In this document: piece after piece, positions 1 to 11,274 of the stretch
Position numbering within the stretch: the stretch's first letter is position 1
Layout of the letters: each line of letters begins with the position of its first letter
NCBI GenBank assembly: GCA_950295325.1
Contig: OX485805.1
Coordinates: 16,295,501 to 16,359,500 of the forward strand
Source of the DNA: Polytrichum commune
Taxonomy: Eukaryota; Streptophyta; Polytrichopsida; Polytrichales; Polytrichaceae
Length of the DNA: 64,000 nt
Reading direction: 5' to 3'
Program-made: the position numbers and the translations under genes
Notes under the pieces: generated by a model
What the model was told of the DNA's origin: nothing
Seen by the model: the letters and a program-made list of their open reading frames with translations, nothing else
Database searches by the model: none

Positions 1-1
1 A

Positions 2-580
2 CTAGAGCAGCTGCAATCCAAGCTCCAAGCGAACATCGATGATGTGCAGCAATTAGCTGCTACATTTGACACCCTAAATGAGAAGCAGAATAATGTGCAA
101 ACACAGCTAAATGCCTACGATGCCAAAGATCTGGAGTTGGACCAGCAACATAGGCAATTGAAAGACAGGTCTGCGAGGTTGGCAAAATTAGCCATGTAGA
201 GGGAGAAAGCAGAGATGGACAAAGCTGCTCACGACATTTTGTTGCAAATGGTGGCCAACAATGAAGAAATTAACCAGTTGAGAGTAAAGTTCCACAAGCT
301 GGAAGCCCAGATTGATGCCAGGTACTTGAAGTGGGCTAGCAAGAATGAGGAAACAGAATTGTTGAGGAAACAGGTGGAGACAAAACGCTTGTCCATGATC
401 ACCATTCGTCCAAAGAAGATAGTTGACAAGCTTCCCACTTTGGCTGATGACACCGAGGGAGCAATGTCGCTAGCATGCCCTGGTTGTTGCCGTTTTTTCT
501 TGAAGAATGTGGCAGTGCCTTTTTCATGTGGGTGTATGTACCATCCCCATTGTCTATGGGAAATGTTGGTAGTGGGCCAC
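2..580 (+). pseudogene. Coiled-coil / RING-like protein gene, 5' part (interrupted)
   Basis: The frame starting at base 2 is open and rich in heptad-like Leu/Gln/Lys/Glu (begins LEQLQSKLQAN), which reads as a coiled coil entering from outside the window. It is broken by one TAG at 197-199 (context LAKLAM-stop-REKAEM) and continues to 580. After the coil comes a Cys/His cluster: CPGC, then CGCMYHPHC, the first pairs of a RING-like zinc finger. The final pair is missing here because an LTR starts at 581; it reappears as CPRC just after the LTR (2,389-2,400). A RING/coiled-coil layout is typical of E3 ubiquitin ligases, but the spacing is not canonical and the family is not recognised. Current ATG-initiated remnant is 215-589, ending inside the LTR. 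The internal TAG is what a CAG (Gln) codon gives by one C-to-T change. Confidence 0.6.
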
Positions 581-2377
581 TGTAGTTAGCTTTTTGGATT
601 AAAGACAAAACCAGGGAACAAATCAGGGAAGACTTAAAATGTGACTTTTATCTCATCTAGGTGTCTTAGACAAGGTTCTTTAGGAAAAACATAGAATTAT
701 TTCACTCCCTTTTAACTTAGAACTGACAATTATCTTAGGGGTAAGGGATAAAAACTCTAAAAACTCTCTTTGTCAGTACATACAAATGTGACAGTCTCTC
801 ACCTCACACTAAGTCCCAGGCAATAGTCTGGCAGTGAGTTCATTTTAATTGGACCAGGTGCAGTGCACAAGCATAGGCACAGCCATCGACTATAGTCTTT
901 TCAAAAGTAACATCGTTGAGTCTTATTTGTCAAAGCCAAGGGCACTTTGATCTTTGCTATAGTCTTTAGTTCCACATTAACATAATTCACATCTGGTTAT
1001 AGTCTTCAATGGATTCTTAGTTCATTAGAAACCGCAATTACAACAAGGCCATAGACTGGAATTACATGAATTCGATTATTACCAAGTCATGGTTACAAGA
1101 AAAGTTGGAATCACTATCCTCTGGAATAGGAAACGTCCAGCCAGTGACTGTGTTGTCCTTTCGGCTTCCTCCAAAGCAACTGTCCAAGGCTATAGTCTTG
1201 CCACTAGGCCCTTCTATCTTCCATCATGACTATTGCCTTCTCAATATATTGAGTTCATTTATAATGGGGATCACAGTCACACACACACACTCATTGGGGC
1301 TAGTACAGATTCCTTGATTTCATTTAATCATCTTATTAGCGTATACCCTCACTTTCTTTATTGATTTCACATTCTTACTCCAGTATAAGGAGGCTCTCAG
1401 ATTTACATCTGATTATACCATGGCAATCATCTCTCATAAATCCTCTTAATATTCCAGACTATAGCCTTGTCCTAATTGGGTCTACCCTGGTCTCTCAGGG
1501 AAATTCCCTCGTCAATCACAAGGTCTATAGTCTTCACTCCAGGTAATTGAGAATGAAATCTCATCATCCATTCCCACAGGAGGGTAATTTCTCAGACCAT
1601 GGCCTGAAGCTATTATGAGGGATGATCTCATTTACTAATGCAGGCAATTGCCTGTCCGTGTTTACTCCCTCTAAGTCCTTGTATAATGATTAACCAGAAT
1701 ATAGCCTGATTAGGTAATTGTATCATGCACTTATGTCCTTTCAATTTGTCTTGTAATCACCTACACTTACTGCACATGGCTATGGTCTGTCGCTACTGTA
1801 GCAAAGTAAAAACAATTCCTACAAAGGTAACTCCTTCACTTTGCAATCCCTGCAAAGTGTACTGACATACAGTCTCAGACTATAACCTTGACACTCACTT
1901 AGAATTAGTCTTCCATCCCAATATCAAGACTATGGCCCGAACTTGCAAATGATATTCAATAGACACAACAAAAGGTCAAGATGAATCTTTCAAACTATCA
2001 CAATCCAGGATTCACTCCTAGAGAGATGTTAACTTAGTATTAATAAACAATATTATCATAAAGACAATTGCTATACACATCAAAAGTGTATTCAGGTACA
2101 GACTCGCACAAGAGTTCTGAATGACTATGGAGTTCAATCTCTCTCCCAGAGATAACTGCCTTCTATCTTTCTTCCTCCTCCCTTTATACTTTGTGAGGAG
2201 TCCTCTTTAGCCCTACATCCTTTCATATCAGACTATAGCCTTGGAAGTTATGCTTTTCGAAATCTGAAGACTATAGCCTATTTACATGGACAGTATCTTA
2301 GGATTCCAGTGCAAATTTTACCCCTTTTTACACTGAATTCTAATTTGCAAAAAGATAAACTAAAAATTGCTATCACA
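581..2377 (-). mobile_element. Solo LTR, family C (1,797 bp), inserted in the RING-like gene
   Basis: The segment starts TGTAGTTAGC and ends TATCACA (TG...CA), and is flanked by the 5-base duplication GCCAC at 576-580 and 2,378-2,382. Its reverse complement matches 50,215-50,551 closely, for example the run around the shared GTCCAATTAAAATGAACTCA. On the minus strand a TATA-like box (AAGTATAAAGG) lies near 2,195, so transcription would run leftward. The interior carries about 20 spaced copies of a short semi-palindromic word of the type GACTATAGYCTTG. No coding potential was recognised. Solo status is inferred because no internal retrotransposon sequence adjoins it. Confidence 0.75.
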
Positions 2378-2382
2378 GCCAC

Positions 2383-2928
2383 TGATATTGCCCAAGGTGT
2401 GGTGAGAAGGCCAATGGGATCTGGATGGCAAGTTGGGGTTTCCCTCTTGACAAGGGGATGAAAATAGAGGTTGAGCTTGCTGGTGTGGATCAATCGCTAT
2501 GGGCTGAGCCGCTGGGTCCATATAGGTTTGTACCAACGACTCCACCGACACAAGAATTCGAGGTCAGGAAGAGGACAGCTAGCGACAAACCAGGTGAAAA
2601 AACAGTTGGCAAACGAATCAGAGTGCATGGACCCAAGAGCAATGACAACTCTGGTGCCTCCACTCCAAACTACATTTTTCTGGACTTGGAGGAACCAATG
2701 CCCAAATCACCTCAGCCCATGAACATAGCTCCCTTGGCAGTTGCTCCAGCTGATATTGCCACACCAGGAGGGAGGAACTCAAGGGGATATTGGATGGAAG
2801 AGGGGTCTTCTAGACTCAACAAAAAAACAGCAAGAGCGACGCGAAGTTTGCCTGAGGAGGCTGAAGCTGCATCGAACACTGGCCTCATTGATCGACTGGT
2901 GGAAACAGTCATTTCTCTAGCAGATTGA
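2383..2928 (+). pseudogene. RING-like gene, 3' part after the LTR
   Basis: If the LTR and one target copy are removed, the frame from 580 runs on at 2,383: one TGA codon, then YCPRCGEKANGIW, then an open frame to a TGA at 2,926-2,928. The CPRC pair is the last zinc-ligand pair expected for the finger begun upstream, which supports a single original exon. The TGA sits where a Trp (TGG) would fit and is one transition away. The rest (from ATG 2,425, 167 residues) is hydrophilic and Pro/Ser/Lys-rich, with two basic patches (RKRTASDK and GKRIRVHG) that could be nuclear signals, and a short C-terminal helix (IDRLVETVISL). No known domain was recognised in this part. Confidence 0.55.
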
Positions 2929-4429
2929 GTTGGGTACAGTTTGGAGCCAGGACATAGAATGATGTTGGTAATGGTTAGCATTATTGGTAATGAGGTAGTG
3001 GAGAGAACCAATAGCGAGATGCATTCAGGTGTTATGACAGGTTGCAATTTTGATGTATATATTAGCTCAATGTGAGGATTTTGGCCGCAAAAATGGTCCC
3101 AGGGTTCGGCTCTCGGAACTATCAATGTACAAATGCTAGATAAAGCAATATGATTTTGAAAAAACCCAGTTTTCTCTGTGTTATCCTTAGAAATTTGAAG
3201 CTCATCACTTTTGTTTGGCCCAACTTTTTCTTTGTTGTGCGTATAAATCTCAAGCTCATCAATTCTGTGAAGTTCATAGGGGTGTAGTCAAATGAGAGAA
3301 ATTAAGATATTTAGTGCTCCCAAGGCACTGTGTATTATGGTAATGTTGGGTGGATGCTAGACTAGTGGTATGCTTTACATGTTCAATTGAAAACAATTTT
3401 GACAAGATCATTCCACCTTGCTAACTGGGGTTTGTCCAAATTGCTCACCAACCCTAGCTTCTGGGTAAACCCACCAACAACATTATACTATTGACTGAAA
3501 TCCAACACTTGGAGAAAACACTGCTACTTGGGTGTGAAGATACAACAACCCTGACAAGGTAAGGAGTTGGACAAAACTTCAAACACTCAATGTGTGGTGG
3601 CCCCAAACTATAATCACCATAAACTCACTATCAATTGAAGTGGAAATTGATTAAAATTGACACAACAAGAAGGTTGTAAAAGCAAAAAGGTAAGTTGAAT
3701 AACACCAACTTTGAGTTCAGCATGGAATTGATGCATCATGTAAAACCAAGAGTATCAAATGTGGGAAGATCAAGTCTCAAAAATTTACTAATGGAAAACA
3801 TCATCCAAGATTACATCAGGTAAACTTGTGCCCTTCGATCTACATTCGACTAATGCTAGTGGACTTTGAAAAATGCCTCACATCCAAGCTATATGGTGTG
3901 GTGCCAACAAAGTCATTGGCACCCAAAATATACTAAACTATATACCGGTTAAAGTGCAGACATATGAACCACTTGCTGCCAACAACATTTGTTGGTGCAT
4001 ACTACCAACAAGCAAACTATGAATAGTTTGCAACCACCCTAAAGGTGCATGGTGGCAGTGCATCACCCACTGTCATCCGTCCCTCTTGCCTTCGATTGAC
4101 CTAAAATTCCAGCACAACACAATGTCAGCTCATGAATTTGCATTTCTTCCATAACATACAAATTGAAAAGAACCACATTGAAGACATTGAGGGCAAACCT
4201 TAAGGTCAGCTTGGTCACGATGGCAAATCCACAATGTGAAGTCATCAGGGGTGTCAACACCCATTATTATGTGTGTTTCCTCGCGAATATGGTGAACTGG
4301 CCATTGTGGGAGTCCAAATTCGACGGAAATACGGAAATACGGATTCATTTTCCGTATTTTACCCTGCTTATATGAGGATAATAGGGTCTCTTAGGATAAA
4401 TTAATTGTACTAGGAAATAAGGCATTCTA
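2929..4429. other. No gene recognised
   Basis: Mostly AT-rich sequence downstream of the RING-like remnant. Short overlapping frames on both strands around 4,063-4,375 (one on the minus strand reads CPQCLQCG) have no start context, splice pattern or similarity that I can defend. At 4,325-4,361 an imperfect inverted repeat is present (GGAAATACGGA against TTCCGTATTT). Confidence 0.5.
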
Positions 4430-5221
4430 AACCCGCCTTGCGCGATAAAAAGTGGTAAAAAGTGGTATTATGACCGGTCCGTCAAATTGGATTAGGGGAC
4501 CGTTTAATCATGGTCCGAACCGCTGGTCCGGACCAAGTAACGGTCGCGCCAAGATTAACCAACGGTCCGGAAGTGGCGGTTACAACGGGTTTATGACGGT
4601 TGGGGGAAAACCGTCGGAAAACGGTTGGCAACTGTTTTCCGTTAAACCCTAACAGTAACAGTGGGGACGAGGCTTGTATGCGAGCGGTGAGCGGAGAGCG
4701 GAGAGCGGCGATTTGGAGAGCGGAGAGCGGAAATGTGGTAAAAATAGGATAGATTCTGCATTAAATTTAGAATTCCCTAAAAATAGTAAAAGAATATACT
4801 TAGAATATTCCAGATTTTTGCTTAAAATAGAACATTGTTGGGACCTATTTCCGTGGAATGTGTGGGCACTAAATAAAATAAATGCCCTGAATTTGAAATG
4901 GTCTGATTTAGTTTGAGAACCGTGAAGTGCCAAAATGATCGTAAAATTGTGATATAATAATTAAGTAGATGATGAAAACCAATGATGATCCCAATATGTA
5001 TAGAGACACATGATACGGTTGAGTATTGTAATCCAACTTTTTGAGCTGAATAAAAATAATCCATGGGATTATATTTATTATATTTTTGAGCTGACAATAT
5101 TTAATTATTCAATGAAAATCTTATATCACTTAGTCTATGGTGTACTCTATTAGAAACATGGATGAATAGGCACTACTTCATCTATCATGTTGATGGGAGA
5201 AAGGGACACTTAGAGTAAATC
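4430..5221. repeat. Noncoding segment with GAGCGGAGAGCGG repeats shared with 41.9 kb
   Basis: Bases 4,676-4,736 carry four or five tandem GAGAGCGG-type units around a central CGATTTGG. The same block (GCGAGCGGAGAGCGGCGATTTGGAGAGCGG, in pieces) occurs inverted at about 41,890-41,938, just upstream of the gag-like gene, and both copies lie next to an AACAGT-G run. The preceding 4,470-4,640 is rich in GGTCCG words. No gene was recognised. The shared block probably marks two fragments of the same dispersed element. Confidence 0.45.
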
Positions 5222-6902
5222 CTAGGCCCGATCTAAAGGGTGAGTTAAAATTCCACTCTCGAGAATAACTTTGACCTCGTTGAAGCTGAAGGTTGGCGCG
5301 TGGATGAAAAGGTCTACATCAGGATTGCGATGGCAGACCTTTAAAAAAATATAGTAAACATGCTTGCAATACGAGAATTGACTCCGCCCTCGAAAGTTGG
5401 TCATTGTCTTCTTGAATGCAGGGCAGGTGCAACCCGGGAGGGAACTGATGGTGATGTGGTATTGTGTCACGTCAGGTGGCGTCATCGAGTCTAGCGCAAT
5501 GATGCAGCCATGGCCAGGGTGAGGAATCATCATCACCGAGCGGAGTTGAGCTTTGAGGGAGTCCGCAGAGCCCATGGATAACCGCTGCTGAGGGTTTGGA
5601 CGGGTTGCGGTGCGCTTAACGAGCTTCCCTTCTCTCTTCCCAGGATACCTGTCCGCATCTGTTGGCACCGGCACAGAGTCTAAATTTGCCGGAGATGGTG
5701 CAGTGGAAAAGAGCCTTCTGGGTGAGACTGGCACTTTCTGCGGCAGTTGGAATCCGGCCGCCTCGAGGGCCAGGATCTCACATTGCTTGAGGTTAGTCCC
5801 AAGTTTCACTGGCCAAACATCCGGAATGCTTGGCCTCTCCTGTTCCGCAGAGTATTGAACAACCCATTTGCGCCTGCTACCCTTAACGCACCTATGGATA
5901 TCATCTGAGCAGAAGAAAAACTCTGTGGTCTCTTTCACATTTCTCCTAGTGCTGTGCCATAGACCGGTGTACATAGGGGCAGGGGTTGATTTTGCACCCC
6001 TTACGATTCTCTCAGTACACTTCTTTTTGGTGATGGCTCTCTGTGCCCAACAACATTTGGCAGAAGTCTTTGGCAACCGAGCGATGTGCCACTCCTTCAC
6101 GTTCACCCTAGTCTCCTCGACGGCAGTGACATGGCTGATCCGTCCCACGGGGATGGGGGACGGGACGATATCGTCCGCATGTGGCGCCGGGGGTGCAACT
6201 TCCGGGACATTGGAATCTTCCTCTTCAACAATTATGGGCATGTCAGTGGAACGAGTCCGGATAGCCCTACTAGAGGCACGGGGATGTGAGAAGTTGACCT
6301 TATCAGGTCTGTGCGACTCCTCTTCTGCTCCAAGAGGTAGATCTGTTTTGCGCTTCGTAGACCCGAACACCTCTTCCCCAGCCATATAAGGCACCCGGGT
6401 ACAGAACTCTTCTGCTCCAGGCATGTTCATCATGGGGTCTTCGAGGACTAAAGGATTACCCGTTTGCTTCGCCCTACGCTCTGCCAACCTTAGCTTGAGC
6501 TCTTTCTTTGTAGGGCCTGTACCGCCAACATCACCTTTCAGGAACTGGTAGTAATTGACAACTTGAAGGAAGCCTCGAACAAAGTCGTCCACTGTAGCAA
6601 CATAGAGGTCGCCGCCGCTATTTCCAGACGATTGAAGCCACTTGTTGTGTATTGATTCGGCGAGATTACATGAAGGCATTTCTGCTAGTTCTTCTACTGT
6701 AAATTTCTACGTGTACATAGTGTAAGCAATTAGAAATTGGAGAAGAGTTGTTTCATATTAGAGTGAAAAGAAAAAAAAAAAAAACAAATTTAGGGTGAAC
6801 ATACCCCGGTCATGAAGCCTCCCCATTGGCGATAACGGAAGTGCCAGAATGCAAGCCAGAGCTCAAGTTTGTCAAGTGCCTTCTCTGTCACTGCCCCGGC
6901 GG

Positions 6903-7898
6903 TGTCGCGCACCTCTCCATGAGGAGTGCCCGAAACACCATGGACACAAGGGGGACCCCGGAGTGACACCCGGGACTTGTGGCGCCGTTGGTGAGAGGGC
7001 CCAAGTGATCCTAGTGTGGGTGAGGGCCCCGGGCGTTGGGAACGCCTCCCACCCACGAAGACTAGGAGGCACAAGGGTAAGGCCATGAGTTATGCGTAGC
7101 TCATGGCGTGGTGATTCTAGAAAGCTCAAGAACACCTCAATCGGAGGTGTGAGCTAGGAGTTATGGCCATTTGAATGGGGCGCTGTCCCGGGACAGCGCC
7201 CTGGTACAGCAGTGCCTGGGAGTGATTCCCGGGACTGCCAAGGTTCAAACAGGCATAACTTCCTCAATACTTGCCCGAATGGGGCAAGTGAGGAGTTCAT
7301 CGGCATCTACGTGAAGCGTAGATGAAGATGAAGTGGTTGGTTGTTATGATCAGACATCATAAAAGGAAGTTATGATGGTCTGAAGCTGCTGGGGGGTTCT
7401 AGGCCCAGCAGCTAAAGGAAAATGTCCACTTGGCCCCAACTCTTGGTAGAGAGACAAGAGGTTGGTTGACGGTGGGGTAGGGGCCCCGCGTGAAGTCCTA
7501 GAGGCTTATATGGGTGAGGTGGTGTGGCCTCACCCACCCGAGGCCGAACGGCACGGCCTCCATGGGCTTTGGCCCATTGTGAGGCCATAGTTGCCTAGTA
7601 TGGTTCGGGTTGTTGTAGTGTTGCTCCGGCAACGCGATGATCAACATAAGATTGGACTTCCATGGATGGAAGTCCACATCTAAGGATTGGTTACCGATAA
7701 AAGGGGTTGGTTACCGATTAAAGGGGTGAGTCCCGAAATCAAAGTAGGAGGGTTGGTTCCCCTCCTATGAACTAATGGTCCGGGGTTAGAGGAGCTAACC
7801 ATTAGCATGGCGGTATGCGAAGGGTTAGCCACTCGTAACCTTTGCTAGAATTGAAAATTGGCAAGATGGTCAAGGGGGGGCTAGCAAGGGTTGCGACA
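6903..7898 (+). mobile_element. Solo LTR, family A (996 bp), inserted in the MULE gene
   Basis: Starts TGTCGCGCACC and ends GGGTTGCGACA (six-base inverted termini TGTCGC/GCGACA), with target duplication GGCGG at 6,898-6,902 and 7,899-7,903. The orientation is set by the full-length relatives, where the primer-binding site follows the ...GCGACA end. A TATA-like GGCTTATATGGG lies near 7,504. Several perfect hairpins are present, including a 24-base palindrome at 7,178-7,201. Compared with the 972-base LTRs at 22.7 and 28.7 kb it carries an extra ~22-base duplication (GGTTACCGAT repeated near 7,690-7,720). Removing it restores the transposase frame exactly (WWVSA then GAVTEKAL). Confidence 0.92.
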
Positions 7899-9294
7899 GG
7901 CGGATACCCACCATGCACGTAGCCCGTGGTACAGGTTCTCCGCTTCGTCCATGGTCCTGGCGGTCCTTTATTGGTGGCACATCTTCTTGTGTTGCTCCCA
8001 GAGTTCTTCGGGGATGTATTTCTCGGTATACTTAACCATAGATTGGGTCCAGTGAAACTGACAGGTTCTTTCCCGGTCATCTATGCGGTCCTCCTTCTTC
8101 CCGTTGCCATATATGACCCGAACTGCATTCCAATTGGCCTGGGCGCTGTCGGCCATGAAACCCTTGAAGTTGGTATCGACAACGCCATTCCTCTCCATCA
8201 CAGCATTGAGATTCTTCCAGAAAACGATCTTGGCATCACAGTCCTCCGATTGCATGTCACAGCTTGCAATGGTCATGACACGACAATACGTGGAGTCATA
8301 CACGTGGCATGCCATTGTGGTCCACTGTCTCACCCGTTTCACATGGTCGAACATAATCCAAGCATTCTCCAGATCTTCGCCGGGCTGCATACGCTTCACC
8401 AAGTCCCCCCCACTACCAGGCCCGACTTCCGACATCTTAAAGATAAAAACCTTGTCAAGATCTGCCCCTTGACCTGGGAATTTGTTCTCCTGCACAAATG
8501 CCCATAAACTGATTCCACGGAGTTTGGTGATAGAGTCCATGACACCATACCTTCTGAGGAAACGGAAGCTCATGACCTTGTTGCGGATGTTTGGGGAAGC
8601 CATGTCCTTGCACCGGTCGAATACTGGAACAAGTTCCTCAAGAGAAAACTTCTTTGTTGGCGCGTCATCGGGTTGAAGGAGATAACTGCCAATTAGAACT
8701 TTGCTAGCCTCCAACACAACCGCACTCCTGGTAGCCTGGGGAGTCTTCTCGATCTGTTCTTCAATTAGGCCACTGATCTCAGCCTTAGTGTCTCTGTAGT
8801 CGCCCACCTTGACTGGGTGATCGTGAATTCCAAGGTGGATACACGCTCTTGTATGGTTGATTTTGCCAGCAACATAATAAATCTTAGCCCCACATGTAGC
8901 AATACATGTGGGGGGTTCTTTACACACCTTGCAAACAAGCGTAGAGTCAGTTGGGGGTGCTTGATCCACTACAAAGGCTTGGAGGGTACAACCTTCAAAC
9001 TCTGTCTCGTTGACTTCGAAAATACGAGGTCGGCGGATCAGATATTTGCACTCCTTGTTCTTGCAACGCAGGTGTCCAACACAGGAGGAAGAACGGAAGG
9101 ACAAACCAAAGTCGTTTGTGATGTTGGTGGTGATGGTCTTGGTCCACACATGGCCGTCGTAACGCTTGTCCATTTCTTGCATAGACTTGGCCTGTGACCG
9201 TGCGGCCGTGTGACCAACGGGTGGCAACTCGAAGATGACAGCACCATCGAACAGAGCAGGAAGGTACTCTACCCTCTCGTGTCTAATCACCGAG

Positions 9295-10290
9295 TGTCGC
9301 AACCCTTGCTAGCCCCCCCTTGACCATCTTACCAATTTTCAATTCTAGCAAAGGTTACGAGTGGCTAACCCTTCGCATACCGCCATGCTAATGGTTAGCT
9401 CCTCTAACCCCGGACCATTAGTTCATAGGAGGGGAACCAACCCTCCTACTTTGATTTCGGGACTCACCCCTTTAATCGGTAACCAACCCCTTTTATCGGT
9501 AACCAATCCTTAGATGTGGACTTCCATCCATGGAAGTCCAATCTTATGTTGATCATCGCGTTGCCGGAGCAACACTACAACAACCCGAACCATACTAGGC
9601 AACTATGGCCTCACAATGGGCCAAAGCCCATGGAGGCCGTGCCGTTCGGCCTCGGGTGGGTGAGGCCACACCACCTCACCCATATAAGCCTCTAGGACTC
9701 TACGCGGGACCCCTACCCCATCGTCAAGAGACCTCTTGTCTCTCTACCAAGAGTTGGGGCCAAGTGGACATTTTCCCTTAGCTGCTGGGCCTAGAAGCCC
9801 CTAGCAGCTTCAGACCATCATAACTTCCTTGTTTGGTGTCTGATCTTAACAACCAACCACTCCATCTTCATCTACGCTTCCCGTAGATGCCGATGGACTC
9901 CTCACTTGCCCCATTTGGGCAAGTATTGACGAAGTTATGCCTGTTTGAACCTTGGCAGTCCCGGGAATCAATCCCAGGCACTGCAGTACCAGGGCGCTGT
10001 CCCGGGACAGCGCCCCACTCAAATGGCCATAACTCCTAGCTCACACCTCCGATTGAGGTGTTCTTGAGCATTCTAGAATCACCACGCCATGAGCTACGCA
10101 TAACTCATGGCCTTACCCTTGTGCCTCCTAGTCTCCGTGGGTGGGAGGCGTTCCCAACGCCCGGGGCCCTCACCCACACTAGGATCACTTGGGCCCTCTC
10201 ACCAACGGCGCCACAAGTCCCGGGTGTCACTCTGGGGTCCCCCTTGTGCCCATGGTGTTTTGGGCACTCCTCATGGAGAGGTGCGCAACA
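9295..10290 (-). mobile_element. Solo LTR, family A (996 bp), inserted in the MULE gene
   Basis: A second 996-base copy in the opposite orientation to 6,903-7,898, with target duplication CCGAG at 9,290-9,294 and 10,291-10,295. The last bases read GCGCAACA rather than GCGCGACA, so one terminal base has changed. Removing it joins the frame ...KKKYYS to VIRHERVEYL without a shift. The two 996-base copies share the internal ~22-base duplication and are probably of one subfamily. Together they form a 1 kb inverted repeat with a 1.4 kb spacer. Confidence 0.92.
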
Positions 10291-10939
10291 CCGAGTAGTA
10301 TTTTTTTTTTAGAATGTTTTTTTTTCCCGGCATTGCTGCAAGTTGTTTTAATAATGGTACTATGCTAACAGTATCTTGCGACAAAGGATATACTTTAGGA
10401 GCGTCCCCACCAACTATAACCTAAGGCGGGGGCTTGGTGGGATTGACCTCGTCATCTGAAGAAAGTGTAATTACAGATTCTACTCTAGAGTTGTCTACAA
10501 TAGGCGTCTCGAGACCGGGTTCGAGCTTGACCTTCACATCACGTGGCAGAGGAGTTTGAATGGTGCAGGTAGAGGAAGAGCGAGGAGTGAGGATCTCAGT
10601 AGAAGCAGCCATCTGAGATTCAGTGAGGCCATAGACTCGGTAACTACCTGGATGAAGAGTCCAAAACATGTTATTGTTCTCATCACGATGCGAAATGCGA
10701 CCTAGGGTATGTGTAAGCTCAGACGTGACAACATCAAAAATATCCTCGTCAACAACAATAGTGTCCGCTCTGAAACCGAACCGAATACTTAGACGTTGGG
10801 ACGTCACGTAAGCTAGTCCGCTGTCATCCATGCAAAAGGTAAGTGGGACTCTCTCTCCATCGGCTCTGAGGATTGCCATACCGACTTCTCCGTTAGCAGG
10901 CACATGAGCCATGATGAGGGGAATGAGGCCTTGCGCGGT

Positions 10940-11240
10940 GATGGAAATATGGAAGAGGTTTCTCAACACTGTGGGAAACCTATTTATTGGAAATGAATGG
11001 CCAAAGACAACAATGATGGACAGATCCAAATGACGGATGAACAATGAAGGAAAACATGAATAAATACTTCTAAAAATGACAAACCAAGGAGTCTGAAAGG
11101 GAGCAGAAAGGCTGTCAAGATATACCAAATTATATCAGTCAAGTTATGGTAGACATTCTACTTGACAAGATAGTATTTATTTTCAAATAGTAGAATCCAA
11201 TAACATGCATATATACTAAACATGATAGTACCTCATGAAT
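10940..11240 (-). repeat. Upstream region duplicated at 11,870-12,150
   Basis: Two ~280-300-base blocks in the same orientation share GGAAATATG-AAGAGG, TCTCAACA-TGTGGG, ACCTATTTATT, a central diverged part, and TGGTAGACAT-CTACTTGACA. One copy lies upstream of the MULE transposase, the other upstream of the small Cys/His gene. They look like a duplicated promoter plus leader, which would give the two genes common control. Confidence 0.65.
10979..10990 (-). promoter_or_regulatory. TATA-like box of the MULE gene
   Basis: The minus strand reads CCAATAAATAGG about 70 bases upstream of the ATG at 10,912. The same word stands in the matching position upstream of the neighbouring small gene (11,913-11,925), and the sequence around both is conserved (GTTGAGA...CCTCTTTCATATTTCC type). 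Conservation between two duplicated upstream regions is the main support. Confidence 0.5.
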
Positions 11241-11274
11241 AGGAAATTCCAAACATTAGAATGCAACATTGTTA

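Larger units (their letters stand above)
5222..10912 (-). pseudogene. Mutator-like (MULE) transposase gene with SWIM finger, split by two solo LTRs
   Basis: Read leftward from ATG 10,912, the coding blocks are 10,912-10,291, 9,289-7,899, 6,897-6,805 and, after a 98-base GT-AG intron (6,804-6,707), 6,706-5,222. They join in one frame to about 1,196 codons. In order: a ~200-residue N-terminal region with a VKLE site and VITLSSDDE; a Cys/His DNA-binding region (CKNKECKYL ... HLGIHDH, roughly 265-375); the MULE catalytic core with Asp in IASCDMQSED (~552) and in FMADSAQANW (~588), followed by CQFH (~617-620); the third acid in CNLAESIHNKW (~719); and a C-terminal SWIM finger CTCPAF...YCKH (~1,128-1,151). 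In the family such proteins cut and paste DNA transposons in the nucleus. Two internal stops, TAG at 10,421-10,423 and TAA at 7,968-7,970, both fit Gln codons changed by C-to-T. No frameshift was seen. A domesticated FAR1-type gene is the alternative. Confidence 0.85.

Noticed and set aside
5610-6389. Plus-strand frames opposite the transposase C-terminal exon
   Set aside because: Shadow frames of the SWIM-containing exon; no independent support.
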